From assembly GCF_000422825.1 (NCBI RefSeq), contig NZ_KE383929.1:248001-312000 (forward strand): DNA of 64,000 nucleotides. Direction: 5' to 3'. The notes under the pieces were generated by a model. It ran no database searches, had not been told where the DNA came from, and worked only from the letters and a program-made list of their open reading frames with translations. Shown piece by piece: positions 56,607-64,000 of this stretch. The stretch's first letter is position 1; each line of letters starts with the position of its first letter. The stretch is from Nocardioides insulae DSM 17944 (lineage in GTDB: Bacteria; Actinomycetota; Actinomycetes; Propionibacteriales; Nocardioidaceae). The translations under genes and the position numbers were made by a program.

Positions 56607-59600
56607 GTGAAACAGCTCAGGCAGGGCTTGGCCCTCGCAGTTCTCGGGGCGGGCTTCGCGGCCGCTCCACTCCTGTCACCTACACCCGCATCCGCAAGCT
56701 CGGCTCCGCCCGACTGGACCGCGGAGCTACGCACCAACGCCACCAGCGCTGTGGAGGTCTCGAAGCAGCCGGCCACCGGCGAGATCGGCTTCGTGAGCAC
56801 TGACGGCGACCTGTTCCCCGGCCCGAGCCTGCGCTCGGCCGCGCCGGCGGCTGCGGCGGAGCGCAAGACGGACGCCTTCCTGACCGAGTTCGCGCCGGCG
56901 TTCGGTGCGCCCGCCGACCAACTCGTCGACGCCGAGGTGCGGGAGAACCCCACCGGCTACACGGTCGAGTACACCCAGGAGTACGACGGCGTACCGGTCT
57001 TCGCCTCCGACCTGCTCGCGCGGGTCGACCAGCAGGGGCAGCTGACCTCGGTCAACGGCTTCCTCGTCCCCGATCTCGGGCTCTCCACCACGCCGTCCTT
57101 CACCAAGGACCAGGCGGCCGAGCGGGCGCTGGCCACGGTCCGGGAGCTGCCGGTCGGGCACGACCCCGAGGCGGGGAAGATCGACACCGGCGGGCTGGAG
57201 GTCAAGTCCAACGAGCTGATGATCTACCGGATGGGCACCACCCGGGGCATCGAGGGCGAGGCCAAGCTCGCCTGGGTGCTCGAGGTCAGCAACGACGAGA
57301 GCGTCCGCGAGACGGTGATCCTCGACGCGCTCACCGGCAAGGCACTCAACCGCTACTCGATGATGGCGCACGCCCTCGACCGTCATCTCTACGAGGCCTA
57401 CCGCGACGACAACGGCACGCCCGAGGACCCCTCCGATGACACCGTCGGAGGCCTGGACGCGCCGGTCTGGAGCGAGGGCGATGCCTTCCCCGCCGACCTG
57501 AACCAGGACCACCAGAACGAGGTGCTCGGCACCTCCGAGGCGTACTGGATGTTCATGAACACCTTCGGTCGTGACTCCTACGACGGCGAGGGCTCGCCGA
57601 TGATCACGGTCAACAACGACCCGAGGATCAGCTGCCCCAACGCCAACTGGAACGGCGTCACCACCAACTACTGCTCCGGGGTCACCGGTGACGACACCGT
57701 CGCCCACGAGTGGGGCCACGCCTACACCGAGTACACCTCGGGCCTGATCTACCAGTGGCAGGCCGGCGCCATGAACGAGGCCTACTCCGACATCTGGGGC
57801 GAGACCGTCGACATGCTCAATGCCCGACACAACGAGGGCGGCGAGACCCCTGAGGACGCCGTACTCCGCACCGAGGGCACCTGTTCGGCCTACACCCGCT
57901 CGGCGATCTCGCTGGAGATCACCGAGCCCGCCACGGTCGCCGGCCCCTGCACCTCGGCTCCGGCGTCGTTCGGTCCGGTCATCACCCAGGAGCCGATCGA
58001 GGCGACCGCCGTGGTGGCCACCGACCCGGCAGACGATGCCGGTCCGAGCGCCACCGACGGCTGCTCGGCCTTCGACAATGCCGCCGAGATCGCCGGCAAC
58101 TGGGCCTATGTCGACCGCGGCACCTGCGGGTTCGCGGTCAAGGCCGCCAACGCCGAGGCGGCCGGCGCGAGCGGCATCGTGGTCGGCAACACCAACGCCG
58201 ACGCGCCGATCTCGATGTCCGGCGACGCCGACATCTACGGCGTGATGGTCGCCCAGGCGGACGGCGCCAAGTTCAAGACCGCCGGTGGGCCGGTGGACTT
58301 CCGGGTCTGGGACTCCTCGACCGACGCCAAGGACGACACCTACCGCTGGCTCTCGGGCGAGTCCGACCCGGCCTTCGGCGGCGCCATCCGCGACATGTGG
58401 AACCCCAACTGCTACGGCGACCCGGGCAAGGTCTCCGATGAGGAGTACCACTGCTCCGCCGAGGACGGCGGCGGCGTCCACACCAACTCCGGCGTGGTCA
58501 ACCGCACCTTCGCGGTCCTGGTCGACGGCAGCGCCGGTGAGGGCGTGGAGCCTATCGGGCTGGACAAGGCGGCCAACCTGTTCTGGCGTGCCCAGAGCGA
58601 GTACCTCACGCCGTCCTCGTTCTTCCCCGACCTCGCGAACGCCCTGGAGTCCTCCTGCGCCGACCTGACCGGCGCCGAGATCAACCAGGTCACCCTCGGC
58701 GACCCGACCGCGGCCGACGGCTCCGACGGCGCCATGACGCCGGAGCTCGCCGATCCGATCACCGCGGCAGACTGCAGCGCCGTGACCGCAGCGATCGCGG
58801 CCACCGAACTGCGCCTGGACCCCACCGCGGAGTGCGCCTGGGAGCCGATCCTCGCCGATGGTGCTCCGCAGCTGAACTGCGGTGAGGGCACCAGCTCCGT
58901 GGTGAGCTACGAGGAGGACTTCGAGGACGGCCTGGCCGGCTGGACCCAGGACTCCGACATGGTCTACGGCGCCGAGGAGATCCCGTGGGAGGGCAAGGCC
59001 GCCGCCGAGGTCCCCGGTGGGCACGACAGCGCGGTCGCCTACGCCCCCGACCCGACCTCCGGCTCCTGTGCCGCCGACGCCGAGGACATCTCCAGTCGGA
59101 GCGGCCTGACGAGCCCGGACATCACCGTGCCCGCGGGCGAGACGCCCCGGCTGTCCTTCGACCACTACGTGGCGACCGAGGCCGGCTGGGACGGCGGCAA
59201 CGTCAAGGTCAGCGTCAACGGCGGCGACTTCGCGGTCATCCCCGCGGATGCCTACCTCTTCAACGCCCCCGGCGGCACGCTGGAGACGGCGGCGGCCGGC
59301 AACACCAGCCCGATGGCTGGTGAGATCGCCTGGACCGGCACCGACGGCGGCGAGCTGACCGGGTCGTGGGGCACCTCGATCGTGGACCTGTCCGCGGTCG
59401 CCCAGCCGGGCGACACGGTGCAGATCCGGTTCGACATGGGACGCGACGGTTGCAACGGCATCGACGGCTGGTACGTCGACAACGTCTCCGTCGAGTCCTG
59501 TGACGAGGTCGCCGACCTCGCCGACGCACGCGTGTTCGCCGCACCGGCGCTCACCTGGGAGGGTCGTCCCGCGAAGGTGCGGGTGCTCGTGGTCGGTCGG

Positions 59601-59828
59601 GAAGGCAGGGCCACCGGCACCGTGACCGTGACCACGAAGCGTGGCCGGGTGCTCGGCAGTGCCGAGCTCGGCAGGCACGGGTACGCCACCGTGCGCGTGT
59701 CCGGGCTCGACGAGGGCAAGCACAGGCTCATCGCCGCCTACTCCGGCGACCAGACCTACGCCCCCGCCGAGGACGGCTTCGAAGTCCGCGTCCTGCGCGG
59801 CTGGAGGCACGGTCACAAGCACTCGTGA
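56607..59828 (+). CDS. secreted M4 (thermolysin-like) metalloprotease with PA and Ig-like domains
   Basis: A 1073-residue exported protease. Signal peptide (VKQLRQGLALAVLGAGFAAA...ASA, ~1-33), then FTP/PepSY-like propeptide (~35-240) and the M4 catalytic domain with the zinc site DDTVAHEWGHAYTEYTSG (H-E-x-x-H) and downstream GAMNEAYSDIWGE, where the Glu is the third ligand. The catalytic domain is split by a protease-associated (PA) domain (~430-560: DGCSAFDNAAEIAGNWAYVDRGTCGFAVKAANAEAAGASGI), and the second half resumes at RWLSGESDPAFGG. After it comes an immune-inhibitor-A-like beta domain (LSFDHYVATEAGWDGGNVKVSVNGG) and a terminal Ig-like repeat. GTG 56607 has GGAGGAG ~9 bases upstream. 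It stands alone between ftsK and rnj. Confidence 0.9.
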   Translation: MKQLRQGLALAVLGAGFAAAPLLSPTPASASSAPPDWTAELRTNATSAVEVSKQPATGEIGFVSTDGDLFPGPSLRSAAPAAAAERKTDAFLTEFAPAFGAPADQLVDAEVRENPTGYTVEYTQEYDGVPVFASDLLARVDQQGQLTSVNGFLVPDLGLSTTPSFTKDQAAERALATVRELPVGHDPEAGKIDTGGLEVKSNELMIYRMGTTRGIEGEAKLAWVLEVSNDESVRETVILDALTGKALNRYSMMAHALDRHLYEAYRDDNGTPEDPSDDTVGGLDAPVWSEGDAFPADLNQDHQNEVLGTSEAYWMFMNTFGRDSYDGEGSPMITVNNDPRISCPNANWNGVTTNYCSGVTGDDTVAHEWGHAYTEYTSGLIYQWQAGAMNEAYSDIWGETVDMLNARHNEGGETPEDAVLRTEGTCSAYTRSAISLEITEPATVAGPCTSAPASFGPVITQEPIEATAVVATDPADDAGPSATDGCSAFDNAAEIAGNWAYVDRGTCGFAVKAANAEAAGASGIVVGNTNADAPISMSGDADIYGVMVAQADGAKFKTAGGPVDFRVWDSSTDAKDDTYRWLSGESDPAFGGAIRDMWNPNCYGDPGKVSDEEYHCSAEDGGGVHTNSGVVNRTFAVLVDGSAGEGVEPIGLDKAANLFWRAQSEYLTPSSFFPDLANALESSCADLTGAEINQVTLGDPTAADGSDGAMTPELADPITAADCSAVTAAIAATELRLDPTAECAWEPILADGAPQLNCGEGTSSVVSYEEDFEDGLAGWTQDSDMVYGAEEIPWEGKAAAEVPGGHDSAVAYAPDPTSGSCAADAEDISSRSGLTSPDITVPAGETPRLSFDHYVATEAGWDGGNVKVSVNGGDFAVIPADAYLFNAPGGTLETAAAGNTSPMAGEIAWTGTDGGELTGSWGTSIVDLSAVAQPGDTVQIRFDMGRDGCNGIDGWYVDNVSVESCDEVADLADARVFAAPALTWEGRPAKVRVLVVGREGRATGTVTVTTKRGRVLGSAELGRHGYATVRVSGLDEGKHRLIAAYSGDQTYAPAEDGFEVRVLRGWRHGHKHS

Positions 59829-59868
59829 GGCCACCCCACCGCGCCTCGCCACGGTGAGTCGCGGAGAC

Positions 59869-59907
59869 GATCAGGCCCCGCCGGGAATCTCCCGGCGGGG
59901 CCTGATC
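59869..59907. terminator. bidirectional terminator between the protease and rnj genes
   Basis: A perfect 18-bp stem (59869-59886 with 59890-59907) with a three-base loop separates two convergent genes. It is the strongest hairpin seen in the window. Confidence 0.93.
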
Positions 59908-59939
59908 CATCGTGAGCGGGGCGGTCGACCTTCGGCCGA

Positions 59940-61625
59940 TCAGGCCTCGAGCACGACGGGGATGATCATCGGGCGGCGGCGGTGCTTCTCGGCCACCCAG
60001 CGGCCGATGACGCGACGCACGGTCTGCTGGAGTTGGTAGGTGTCGGTGGTCCCCTCGGCGACGACCCGGTTGACGGCGTCCGCGATCGGCTGCTTGATGT
60101 CGTCGAAGGCGGTGTCGGCCCAGGCGTGGCCGCGGGCGTGGATCTCCGGCCCCGCGGCGACCTTGCCGCTCACCGAGTCGACCACGACGATCACCGAGAT
60201 GAACCCCTCCTCGCCGAGGATGCGGCGGTCCTTGAGCTCGCTCTCGGTGACGTCGCCGATCGAGGTGCCGTCGACGAAGACGTAGCCCGCGTCGACCTTG
60301 CCGGTGATCCGGGCGACCCCGTCGATCAGGTCGACGACCACGCCGTCCTCGGCGATCACGACGTTGTCGATCCCGGCCGAGGCGGCCACCTCGCCGTTGG
60401 CGAGAAGATGACGCACCTCGCCGTGGACCGGCATCACGTTGCGCGGCTGGACGATGTTGTAGCAGTAGAGCAGCTCACCGGCGGAGGCGTGACCCGACAC
60501 GTGCACCAGGGCGTTGCCCTTGTGCACGACGTGGGCACCGAGTCGGGCCAGACCGTTGATCACCCGGTAGACGGCGTTCTCGTTGCCGGGGATCAGCGAG
60601 GATGCCAGCAGCACGGTGTCGCCGGGCTCGATGTGCACGAAGTTGTGGGTGCCGTTGGCGATCCGCGACAGCGCAGAGAGCGGCTCCCCCTGGGAGCCGG
60701 TCGAGACCAGCACCACCTTCTCCGGGGGCAGCTTGGCCAGTTCCTTCGCCTCGACCATCACCCCGGTCGGAACGTCGAGATAGCCCAGGTCGGAGGCGAT
60801 CTGCATGTTGCGGACCATCGAGCGGCCGACGTACCCGACCTTGCGGCCGTGCGCGGCCGCGGCGTCGAGCACCTGCTGCACCCGGTGGATGTGGGAGGCG
60901 AAGCAGGCGACGATGATGCGCTGGTCGGACTCGCGGAAGACGCGGTCGATGACCGGGGTGATCTGCTTCTCGCCGGTGGTGAAGCCGGGCACCTCAGCGT
61001 TGGTGGAGTCGGTGAGGAACAGGTCCACGCCGGCCTCCCCTAGCCGTGCGAAGGCCCGGAGGTCGGTGATCCGGCCGTCGAGGGGCAGCTGGTCCATCTT
61101 GAAGTCACCGGTGTGCAGCGCGACGCCGGCACCGGTACGGATCGCGACCGCGAGCGCATCCGGGATCGAGTGGTTGACCGCGACGAACTCGAGCTCGAAG
61201 GGACCGAAGGTGATGGTGTCGCCCTCGGCGACCTCGTGGCGCACCGTCTCCTTGAGCCGGTGCTCGCGCAGCTTCGGCGCCACCAGCGCGAGGGTCAGCT
61301 TGGAGCCCACCAGCGGGATGTCGCCGCGTTCACGCAGCAGGAACGGCGTGGCGCCGATGTGGTCCTCGTGCCCGTGGGTGAGCACCAGGGCCTCGACCTG
61401 GTCCAACCGGTCCCGGATCGGTTCGAAGTCCGGCAGGATCAGGTCGACGCCCGGGTGGTGGTCCTCGGGGAAGAGCACGCCGCAGTCGACGATCAGCAGC
61501 CGGCCGTCGTACTCGAACACGGTCATGTTGCGACCGACCTCGCCGAGGCCGCCCAGCGGGGTGACCCGCAGACCGCCCTCGGGGAGTTCACCGGGAGCGG
61601 TCAGCTCAGGATGGGGATGTGACAT
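59940..61625 (-). CDS. rnj: ribonuclease J
   Basis: RNase J is a metallo-beta-lactamase nuclease with 5'-to-3' exo- and endonuclease activity in mRNA decay and rRNA maturation. The 561-residue protein has TPLGGLGEVGRNMTVFEYDG, the zinc motif LVLTHGHEDHIGATPFLL (H-x-H-x-D-H), HTGDFKMD, the beta-CASP region (FASHIHRVQQVLDAAAAHGRKV; STGSQGEPLSALSRIA; HVSGHASAGEL; MPVHGEVRHL) and the C-terminal domain. Length is normal (~555-560). AAGG precedes the ATG at a workable distance. It follows dapA by 57 bp, the usual actinobacterial dapA-rnj order. Confidence 0.96.
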   Translation of the reverse strand: MSHPHPELTAPGELPEGGLRVTPLGGLGEVGRNMTVFEYDGRLLIVDCGVLFPEDHHPGVDLILPDFEPIRDRLDQVEALVLTHGHEDHIGATPFLLRERGDIPLVGSKLTLALVAPKLREHRLKETVRHEVAEGDTITFGPFELEFVAVNHSIPDALAVAIRTGAGVALHTGDFKMDQLPLDGRITDLRAFARLGEAGVDLFLTDSTNAEVPGFTTGEKQITPVIDRVFRESDQRIIVACFASHIHRVQQVLDAAAAHGRKVGYVGRSMVRNMQIASDLGYLDVPTGVMVEAKELAKLPPEKVVLVSTGSQGEPLSALSRIANGTHNFVHIEPGDTVLLASSLIPGNENAVYRVINGLARLGAHVVHKGNALVHVSGHASAGELLYCYNIVQPRNVMPVHGEVRHLLANGEVAASAGIDNVVIAEDGVVVDLIDGVARITGKVDAGYVFVDGTSIGDVTESELKDRRILGEEGFISVIVVVDSVSGKVAAGPEIHARGHAWADTAFDDIKQPIADAVNRVVAEGTTDTYQLQQTVRRVIGRWVAEKHRRRPMIIPVVLEA

Positions 61626-61682
61626 GAAGGCCTTTCCGGGTCAGCGCCGAGTCGCCTCGTCGTGGACCGTGAGGGTCGGGAA

Positions 61683-62573
61683 TCAGAGGATGCCGCTGGC
61701 CTGCAGACCGGACCGCACCGCGGCCACCTCGGTCTCGTCCAGGGCCAGCAGCGGCGAGCGGACCCGCCGGTTGTCGAGCACACCGAGGAGCTCGAGGCCC
61801 GCCTTGGCGGCGGTGGCGCCGTAATTGGGGGCGCCCATGATCGCGTCGATCACCGGGAGGGTGCGGGCGTACGCCGCCCGGGCGGCCGCCAGGTCGCCGG
61901 CGGCGACGGCGTCCACCATGGCACGCAGCAGGTCGCCGGCGACGTGGCCGACCACGCTGACCATGCCGACGGCACCGTGGGCCAGCCAGGCGAGGTTGAG
62001 CGCGTCGTCACCGGAGTAGACCGTGTAGCCGAGATCGATCAGCCGAGTGCCGCGGGCGAGATCTCCGGCGGCCTCCTTGACCGCGACGACGGTGTCCCAG
62101 CCGATGGCCTCGCGGTAGACGTCGTAGCCGATCGCGGTGCCGGTGCGCCCAGGCACGTCGTAGAGCATCACCGGCACGTCGACGCCGGAGACGACCTGGC
62201 GGAAGTGCTCGCGCACCCCGGCCTGGCCGGGCTTGCTGTAGTAAGGGGTGACCAGGAGCAGCCCGTCCACGCCGATCTTCTCGGCCTGACGGGCCAGCTC
62301 GAGACTGGTGCGGGTGTCGTTGGTGCCGATGCCGGCGACGATCTTGACCTCACCGCCGACGGCGTCCTTGACCGCAGCGAGGATCTCGCCGTCCTCGACG
62401 ACGCTGGTCGTCGGGGACTCGCCGGTCGTGCCCGAGACGACCAGACCATCGTGGCCGTGCGCGACCAGATGCCGGGCGACCTTCTGCACGCCCTCGAGGT
62501 CGACCGAGCCGTCTGTCTGGAACGGGGTGGCCATCGCCGTCAGGACGGTGCCGAAGGGCGCAGCAGAACTCAT
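61683..62573 (-). CDS. dapA: 4-hydroxy-tetrahydrodipicolinate synthase
   Basis: DapA condenses pyruvate with aspartate semialdehyde, the first step unique to lysine and diaminopimelate synthesis. The 296-residue TIM-barrel protein has VVSGTTGESPTTS (substrate loop), LLLVTPYYSKPGQAGVREHF, VMLYDVPGRTGTAI and VVAVKEAAGDL, with the Schiff-base Lys in VKEA. Length is standard. ATG 62573 follows TACCCT by six bases, so the dapA-rnj message is probably leaderless. Lysine and cell-wall meso-DAP supply depend on it. Confidence 0.95.
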   Translation of the reverse strand: MSSAAPFGTVLTAMATPFQTDGSVDLEGVQKVARHLVAHGHDGLVVSGTTGESPTTSVVEDGEILAAVKDAVGGEVKIVAGIGTNDTRTSLELARQAEKIGVDGLLLVTPYYSKPGQAGVREHFRQVVSGVDVPVMLYDVPGRTGTAIGYDVYREAIGWDTVVAVKEAAGDLARGTRLIDLGYTVYSGDDALNLAWLAHGAVGMVSVVGHVAGDLLRAMVDAVAAGDLAAARAAYARTLPVIDAIMGAPNYGATAAKAGLELLGVLDNRRVRSPLLALDETEVAAVRSGLQASGIL

Positions 62574-62579
62574 GGGCCC

Positions 62580-62585
62580 AGGGTA
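62580..62585 (-). promoter_or_regulatory. -10 box of leaderless dapA promoter
   Basis: The minus strand reads TACCCT six bases before ATG 62573. Confidence 0.55.
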
Positions 62586-62645
62586 TCGCCCAGTTCCCCG
62601 TCCCACCGCTCCGGTAGGCCTGCGCGTCGTCGCTCGGTACCAGCG

Positions 62646-62665
62646 GGTGGCGCCATCCCGCCACC
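62646..62665 (-). terminator. possible terminator after the LLM oxidoreductase gene
   Basis: GGTGGCG pairs with CGCCACC around a six-base loop in the 240-bp gene-free gap between the LLM gene and dapA. The rest of the gap is CGGACCG-rich and holds no gene I can see. Confidence 0.4.
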
Positions 62666-62813
62666 ACCCGATGCGCACTGCCTGGATGGCCCGCGCGTCC
62701 GCCCGAACCGTCAGGCGCTTGGCCCGGCTCGGCGGATGCGGACGCCGTGCCCTGCCCGGATCGGCCGGATCCGCCCGGACCGGCCCGGACCGCTCGGCTA
62801 CGGACCGGCGGGC

Positions 62814-63746
62814 TCACACCCGCGGCATCACCTCGGTGGCCACCAGCTTGAGGTGGTCCAGATCGCTCAGATCGAGCACCTGGAGGTAGACCCGCTCCAC
62901 ACCGGCATCGGCGTAGGCCCGGAGCTTGGCGATCGCCTCCTCGGGCGTGCCGGCGACGCCGTTGGTCCGAAGCTCCTCCTTGTCCCGCCCGATCGCTGCT
63001 GCGCGACGCTCGACCTCGCTCTCGTCGCTGCCCACGCACAGGACCAGCGCCGCGGAGTAGGTCATCGAGTCGGCCGGCCTGCCGGCGCGCTGGACGGCGG
63101 CGCGAACGCGCTCGAACTGGGTCCGCACCGACTCCAGCGGGCCGAAGGGGAGGTTGAACTCGTCGGCGTAGGCCGCTGCCAGGGCGGGGGTGCGCACCTT
63201 GCCCTTCCCGCCGATCACGATCGGCGGGCCGCCCCGGTGGCCGGCACGCTGCGTCGGCTTGGGCAGCCCGGGGCTGTCGCTGACCTGGTAGTGCACGCCC
63301 TCGTGGGCATACCCGCCCTCGCTCCCCCACAGCCCGGTGATCACGGCGAGCTGCTCCTCGAGCCGGTCGAAACGCTCGCCGACCCCGGGGAACGGGATCC
63401 CGTAGGCCCGGTGCTCGGCCTCGAACCAACCGGCTCCGAGGCCGAAGTCGACCCGTCCGCCCGACATCTGGTCGACCTGGGCGACCTGCACCGCCAGCGG
63501 GCCCGGGTGCCGGAAGGTGGCGCTGGTGACCAGGGTGCCGAGCCGGATCGTGGAGGTCTCCCTGGCCAGGCCGGCCAGCGTCGTCCACGCGTCGGTCGGA
63601 CCGGGCAGCCCGTCGCCCCCCATGGCCAGGTAGTGGTCGGACCGGAAGAAGGCTCCGAACCCGAGGTCCTCGGCCGTGCTGGCCACGGCCAGGAGGTCGT
63701 CGTAGGTGGCGCCCTGTTGGGGCTCGGTGAAGATGCGCAGCTCCAT
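62814..63746 (-). CDS. LLM-class F420-dependent oxidoreductase
   Basis: A 310-residue luciferase-like monooxygenase-family protein. In actinobacteria this group mostly uses coenzyme F420 for hydride transfer. Features are ELRIFTEPQQGATYDDLLAVASTAEDLGFGAFFRSDHYL at the start, LGTLVTSATFRHPGPLAVQVAQVDQMSGGRVDFGLGAGWFEAEHRAYGIPFP and PIVIGGKGKVRTPALAAAYADEFN. The 'G-R-V-x-F-G-L-G-A-G-W' loop contacts the deazaflavin. The substrate cannot be deduced. ATG 63746 follows CACAGT by six bases; an extended frame further up is not conserved. The gene is separated from dapA by a gap and a weak hairpin. Confidence 0.9.
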   Translation of the reverse strand: MELRIFTEPQQGATYDDLLAVASTAEDLGFGAFFRSDHYLAMGGDGLPGPTDAWTTLAGLARETSTIRLGTLVTSATFRHPGPLAVQVAQVDQMSGGRVDFGLGAGWFEAEHRAYGIPFPGVGERFDRLEEQLAVITGLWGSEGGYAHEGVHYQVSDSPGLPKPTQRAGHRGGPPIVIGGKGKVRTPALAAAYADEFNLPFGPLESVRTQFERVRAAVQRAGRPADSMTYSAALVLCVGSDESEVERRAAAIGRDKEELRTNGVAGTPEEAIAKLRAYADAGVERVYLQVLDLSDLDHLKLVATEVMPRV

Positions 63747-63752
63747 GCGGGC

Positions 63753-63758
63753 ACTGTG
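63753..63758 (-). promoter_or_regulatory. -10-like box of the LLM oxidoreductase gene
   Basis: The minus strand reads CACAGT six bases before ATG 63746. Confidence 0.4.
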
Positions 63759-63858
63759 CCACAGCCCTGGAGCCGCCCGCCCGAGCGGTCTGCGCCGCGG
63801 AGGTCTTGGCCGGTCACGGTCAGGTCTGGGATCATGTCGAGCGCGCGAGAGGAGACCC

Positions 63859-64000
63859 ATGAGGCGTACGCCGGCACGGCCTCCTCTACGCGCGACCCGT
63901 GGCGCGATCGCGGGCACCGTGTGCGGCCTCGGCGCAGTGGTCGCTCACCAGGTCGCCGGTGGGACGGTTCCGCACTGGTCGGCCGCCCTGATCTGGCCGG
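63859..64000 (+). CDS. unidentified protein, 5' end only
   Basis: The first 47 codons of a plus-strand gene run off the window. The ATG at 63859 has GAGAGGAG seven bases upstream, a good ribosome binding site. The peptide starts RRTPARPPLRATRGAIAGTV, a basic stretch leading into a Gly/Ala/Val-rich segment (IAGTVCGLGAVVAHQVAGG). This could be the first membrane helix of an integral membrane protein or a signal sequence. No family can be assigned from so little. Confidence 0.65.
   Translation, partial: MRRTPARPPLRATRGAIAGTVCGLGAVVAHQVAGGTVPHWSAALIWP

Noticed and set aside
56727..59852. 1041-codon minus-strand reading frame
   Set aside because: It is antisense to the M4 protease, whose zinc site and domains are clearly coding on the plus strand.

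Overview
This 64 kb window is a G+C-rich actinobacterial chromosome segment. It most resembles Nocardioides or another member of the Nocardioidaceae. This is an inference from the gene order (ftsK - RodZ-like - rimO - pgsA - cinA - clgR, and recA - recX with a DUF3046 gene just upstream), from the actinobacterial proteins present (Lhr helicase, ClgR, LigB-type ATP-dependent ligase, F420-type LLM oxidoreductase) and from two SOS boxes of the CGAAC-N4-GTTCG type. Nearly everything is core metabolism and information processing. I see no prophage, integrase, insertion sequence or CRISPR array.

Layout. 1-6 kb: an EspC-like fragment, a membrane protein, tRNA-Leu(GAG), a LysR effector-domain protein, galK, a nucleosidase, def, and a DUF559/AbiEi-like nuclease gene bracketed by two inverted arrays of a 22-bp repeat. 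6-18.7 kb: SpoU methylase, siroheme synthase, PEBP protein, MFS transporter, VOC protein, uvrB, a phospholipase-D/cardiolipin synthase, an AlkA-type glycosylase, LigB ligase, TesB thioesterase and a PAC2 protein. 19-26 kb: a fadA-fadB pair for beta-oxidation, then a gntP-glxK glycerate module with its CdaR regulator. 26-30 kb: dxs, a small SOS-controlled gene and glyA. 30-34 kb: assimilatory sulfur reduction (Cys leader peptide, sir, Zn ribbon, cysH, sirohydrochlorin chelatase). 34-41 kb, minus strand: a three-gene ABC exporter, a DUF3046 gene, recA-recX, a GNAT, and a HipA-like kinase with DUF3037. 41-56 kb: lhr, then clgR, cinA, a secreted 5'-nucleotidase, pgsA, rimO, a RodZ-like fusion and ftsK on the minus strand. 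56-64 kb: a large secreted M4 metalloprotease, rnj, dapA, an LLM oxidoreductase and the start of another gene.

How genes connect. The siroheme synthase at 6.8 kb and the chelatase at 33.4 kb together make the cofactor of the sulfite reductase at 30.6 kb. RecA and the small gene at 28.2 kb share nearly identical SOS boxes. Many genes show a TANNNT box 6-8 bases before the start codon with no ribosome binding site. This points to widespread leaderless transcripts, and I used it to choose several starts.

The best candidate for an undescribed system is the DUF559 gene at 4.8-5.8 kb with its paired inverted 22-bp arrays. Next are the SOS-controlled 122-residue protein and the PH-domain/RodZ fusion. 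All family names come from reading motifs by eye; no database search was run.
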